A DNA stretch of 7,227 bases, from positions 756,030 to 763,256 of the forward strand of contig CP070645.1 of assembly GCA_020354275.1 (NCBI GenBank), given 5' to 3'. The notes beneath the pieces are model-generated. The model was not told the DNA's origin. It was given only the letters and a program-made list of their open reading frames with translations, and made no database searches. Positions 5,751 through 7,227 of this stretch are shown in pieces. Every line of letters starts with the position of its first letter. Position 1 is the first letter of the stretch. This DNA is from Dehalococcoidales bacterium (lineage in GTDB: Bacteria; Chloroflexota; Dehalococcoidia; Dehalococcoidales; UBA2162). The position numbers and the translations under genes are program-made.

Positions 5751-5780
5751 TTGGGATTGCAGTAAGCACTATGATAAAAT
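5751..5780 (+). promoter_or_regulatory. Possible promoter of the second cytochrome gene
   Basis: TTGGGA (5751-5756, 4/6) and TAAAAT (5775-5780, 5/6) are 18 bp apart and lie just after the terminator. The start would be near 5787, leaving a leader of about 22 nt. A TATGAT at 5770-5775 is an alternative -10 box without a good -35 partner. Its place between a terminator and a gene start supports it more than its sequence. Confidence 0.4.
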
Positions 5781-5808
5781 CATTCGAGAGGTTTTAGGTT
5801 CGTCTTAA

Positions 5809-7227
5809 GTGACTAAGCTTATTTGGCGATGGTTCCCATCATTTTTACTAATAAGTATACTGGCGATTGGTTCCGCATTCTTCTTCGACCTTAATGATAC
5901 AGAGAGTGTATTTGCCAACCCGGATGCTTATATCCGTGAAGCACACTTCCGTATCGGGCAGGATACTCCCCTGATTGCCATGGAATGGCATGACGCCACC
6001 GATACCAGGACAACAGGCATCCACCGCAACGAGAATTTCCGGGTACGGTTCCAGGTATATAACGATGGTGACGGGACTAAAGACTGGCTTCCACAGCTTG
6101 AATACTTGGAAGCAGGTAGCAGCTGGACAGCAGTTCCGGCAATATCCGGCAGTCTACCGTTCTATATAGCTTCCACCAGCCAGTTCTCCAATGGAGACAA
6201 TATCAGCACCAGCGATTTTGCGCTGGGTACAGGCAACGGTACTGCCCATGTAGGGCACGCCTACAGCGCCGTACCAGCAGCACCCATCTCACTCGAGGCG
6301 TTCTCCTATACCGAGATTGAATTCAATATCCAGGCCAATTCCAATGCTAGCTATTACACGGTGTATTCCTTTCGGCTAACCGATAACGCTACGGCCTTTG
6401 ACAGTTACAGCAACAATGCCGTCATTTCAGTATGGGAGGATGATAACCCGGATAGTCCTCATTACGGCTACAGCAATATTACTGCCAAGTGCGCTTCTTG
6501 CCACCGCACGCATACCGGAACCGGGCAAAGCCTGAGAGCATCCTGGCCGGAGGAAGCCCTCTGTTTCACCTGCCATGATGGGACCGGTGCCCGAACCAAC
6601 ATAGCCGCCCAGTTCACTACCAAAAGCTACATGCACCCCATCAGCGCCAATGAGGGTATCCATACAACCGGTGAGGGGGGTTATAACTGGCTGCCCAATA
6701 CCAGCCGACACGTAGAATGCGAGGACTGCCATAACCCGCATGGCTCCCGAACCGGCGCTTCCACTCCGGGATTCGGCGACCTTTCCAGAACCATCGAAAA
6801 AACCTGGGGAGTAACCGTAAGTAATCCGACAACGGGGTGGACGGCACTGAGCAGCAGTAACTATACTAGGATATCAGCAGTGACCGCGGAGTACCAGCTC
6901 TGCCTGAAGTGCCACTCATCCTATGCCTATGCTACCATGCCTCCTCTATCACATTCCGGTGGCATCATCGAGACCGACCAGGCTATAGAATTCAATGTCA
7001 ATAACACCTCTTATCACTGGGTTGAGACCGACATAACCGCCGCCTCAGGAGATACACCAAGGACAAACACGCTATCACGCGATATGACATTTACCCCGGG
7101 CTCCGGTATGGACCGGAATTCACCCCTTGGCTGCTCCAGTTGCCACGCCAGCGATACGGATACTGAGCCCAGGGGAACACACGGATCCAATATAGCCTAC
7201 CTGCTACGCGGGAGCTGGAGCGATACC
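5809..7227 (+). CDS. Second exported multihaem c-type cytochrome (3' partial)
   Basis: The frame is open from GTG at 5809 to the window edge, 473 residues. A TAA at 5806-5808 excludes an upstream start, and the GTG places a signal peptide or anchor (TKLIWRW, hydrophobic 9-26, possible cleavage near SVFA, A36) at the N-terminus. The ribosome site is weak (AGG at 5796-5798 or GAGAGG at 5786-5791). Residues about 40-210 form a beta-rich domain unlike the Ig repeats of the neighbour (YIREAHFRIGQ, NFRVRFQVYNDGDG, LPQLEYLEAGSSW, YTEIEFNIQANS, YSFRLTDN); I recall similar domains in secreted proteins of uncultured bacteria but cannot name the family. Five CXXCH sites follow: Cys228 (CASCH), 252 (CFTCH), 304 (CEDCH), 365 (CLKCH) and 442 (CSSCH). 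Nine other His lie in the haem region, ample for bis-His ligation. The first three sites closely resemble those of the upstream cytochrome (CHRTH, CHDGTGA-TNI, CHNPHG). More haems may follow beyond the edge. Confidence 0.88.
   Translation, partial: MTKLIWRWFPSFLLISILAIGSAFFFDLNDTESVFANPDAYIREAHFRIGQDTPLIAMEWHDATDTRTTGIHRNENFRVRFQVYNDGDGTKDWLPQLEYLEAGSSWTAVPAISGSLPFYIASTSQFSNGDNISTSDFALGTGNGTAHVGHAYSAVPAAPISLEAFSYTEIEFNIQANSNASYYTVYSFRLTDNATAFDSYSNNAVISVWEDDNPDSPHYGYSNITAKCASCHRTHTGTGQSLRASWPEEALCFTCHDGTGARTNIAAQFTTKSYMHPISANEGIHTTGEGGYNWLPNTSRHVECEDCHNPHGSRTGASTPGFGDLSRTIEKTWGVTVSNPTTGWTALSSSNYTRISAVTAEYQLCLKCHSSYAYATMPPLSHSGGIIETDQAIEFNVNNTSYHWVETDITAASGDTPRTNTLSRDMTFTPGSGMDRNSPLGCSSCHASDTDTEPRGTHGSNIAYLLRGSWSDT

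Noticed and set aside
5975..6169. 64-codon open frame on the + strand within the second cytochrome
   Set aside because: It lies out of frame inside the uninterrupted cytochrome reading frame that runs from 5809 to the edge.
1..7227. CRISPR arrays, insertion sequences, tRNA or rRNA genes
   Set aside because: I found no regularly spaced repeats, transposase-like frames, terminal inverted repeats or cloverleaf-like sequences on reading either strand.

Overview
The window reads as part of a bacterial locus for exported multihaem c-type cytochromes, with every gene on the + strand. No gene is diagnostic of taxonomy. Roughly balanced GC, a strict lipobox, a TPR lipoprotein next to a FecR/NHL protein, and secreted 'doubled CXXCH' cytochromes carrying beta-sandwich ectodomains all suggest an anaerobic, metal- or sediment-associated bacterium. 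A Chloroflexota (Dehalococcoidia-like) origin is my best guess, at low confidence; deltaproteobacterial-type lineages are the main alternative.

Layout: (1) 2-685, the 3' part of a NarL/LuxR-type response regulator that enters from the left edge; its phospho-acceptor position holds Glu instead of Asp. (2) 686-1046, a 361-bp gap with small inverted repeats, a good sigma70-like promoter (878-906) and a leader of about 130 nt. (3) 1047-1967, a TPR-repeat lipoprotein, followed 10 bp later by (4) 1978-3819, a single-pass membrane protein with a FecR-like extracytoplasmic domain and a C-terminal six-blade NHL propeller; the two form an apparent operon. (5) 3820-4080, a gap with a second promoter (4003-4031) embedded in three ATTTACT repeats. 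(6) 4081-5679, a secreted cytochrome with two Ig-like domains and six CXXCH haem sites. (7) 5680-5808, an inverted repeat, a convincing intrinsic terminator and a possible third promoter. (8) 5809-7227, a second, GTG-started cytochrome with a different beta-rich N-terminal domain and five CXXCH sites before it runs off the right edge.

How the parts may work together (inference): the two cytochromes would be exported, receive covalent haem outside the membrane and carry electrons at or beyond the cell surface, with the Ig-like and beta-rich N-terminal domains acting as spacer, adhesion or assembly modules. The TPR lipoprotein and membrane-anchored NHL propeller are the type of accessory proteins that could act as extracytoplasmic scaffolds for cytochrome assembly. 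The regulator may control the locus without classical phosphorylation. The most interesting reading is a candidate extracellular electron-transfer (cytochrome conduit or filament) gene cluster. This rests on domain content and gene order only.
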